NCBI GenBank assembly: GCA_033439265.1
Contig: JAVTVX010000017.1
Coordinates: 1,831,001-1,895,000, forward strand
Length of the DNA: 64,000 nt
Source of the DNA: Dillenia suffruticosa
Lineage: Eukaryota; Streptophyta; Magnoliopsida; Dilleniales; Dilleniaceae
Reading direction: 5' to 3'
The notes below the pieces were generated by a model that saw only the letters and a list, made by a program, of their open reading frames with translations, searched no databases and had not been told where the DNA came from. This document shows positions 63,946 to 64,000 of the stretch, one piece after another. The first letter of the stretch is position 1; each line of letters begins with the position of its first letter. The translations under genes were made by a program, and so were the position numbers.

Positions 63946-64000
63946 GAGAGCGTTCTTGCAGCCTCTGTCTGTTTGAGAGCCAAGGGTTTTTCTTTTGGGG
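63715..64000 (+). pseudogene. DUF726-like N-terminal exon, copy C (runs off the window)
   Basis: 63737-63788 reads STEIQETAWPSRVRHRVGD and ends at an intact donor GAT|GTAAGTCC, as in copy A. The following intron-like sequence parallels copy A, including GGTTGTCTCCAA, TCTGCTTCTAATTTG, a (GA)n tract (63909-63941) and GTTCTTGCAGCCT. The FLRID part in front is not preserved. The window ends here, so whether further exons follow is unknown. Confidence 0.55.

Overview
The window is nuclear DNA of a flowering plant, most likely a woody core eudicot. The support is AT-rich intergenic and intronic DNA, GT-AG introns, (GA)n/(CT)n microsatellites in 5' leaders, and plant-specific gene families: LDL3-type histone demethylase, KIN-7/NACK kinesin, DYW pentatricopeptide (PPR) proteins and an EF-hand/TPR protein of the At1g05150 type. 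I cannot name the genus. Gene models were built by hand from reading frame, splice sites and family knowledge. Exon sums that close in frame support the six intact genes.

Layout. 1-14.7 kb: promoter and eight coding exons of an LDL3-like H3K4 demethylase (+), then intergenic DNA. 14.7-16.1 kb: V-ATPase proteolipid subunit c (+). 18.2-23.5 kb: a decayed alpha/beta-hydrolase gene of the CGI-58-like/At4g24160 family (+), whose third intron holds a broken Ty1/copia fossil, a long inverted repeat and, nearby, two SINE-like scraps. 23.8-32.0 kb: a complete 13-exon KIN-7 kinesin (-). 35.5-38.8 kb: a broken DYW-type PPR gene resembling At1g25360 (-), split by a roughly 1.0-kb CACTA transposon with a clean 3-bp target duplication. 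39.3-39.9 kb: remnant of a second PPR gene resembling At1g19720 (-). 40.1-40.35 kb: a full-length but divergent U1 snRNA-like gene with a canonical plant snRNA promoter (+). 42.6-45.05 kb: intronless EF-hand/TPR gene (+). 46.2-46.55 kb: candidate small secreted protein (+). 48.2-50.7 kb: LTV1 40S-ribosome biogenesis factor (-). 51.4-52.75 kb: AT-rich element with inverted ends. 54.7-56.9 kb: nine-knuckle CCHC zinc-finger protein (+). 57.7-64 kb: degraded tandem pieces of a DUF726/TMCO4-like hydrolase gene surrounding a two-exon TFIIF-beta (RAP30) pseudogene (-).

The intact genes are unrelated housekeeping or regulatory genes (chromatin, vacuolar acidification, microtubule motor, calcium/TPR protein, ribosome assembly, nucleic-acid binding). 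I see no operon-like system or cluster of cooperating genes. The most unusual items are the U1-like snRNA gene with an altered 5' end, the DUF726 fragment array, the candidate secreted peptide precursor, and the well-resolved CACTA insertion.
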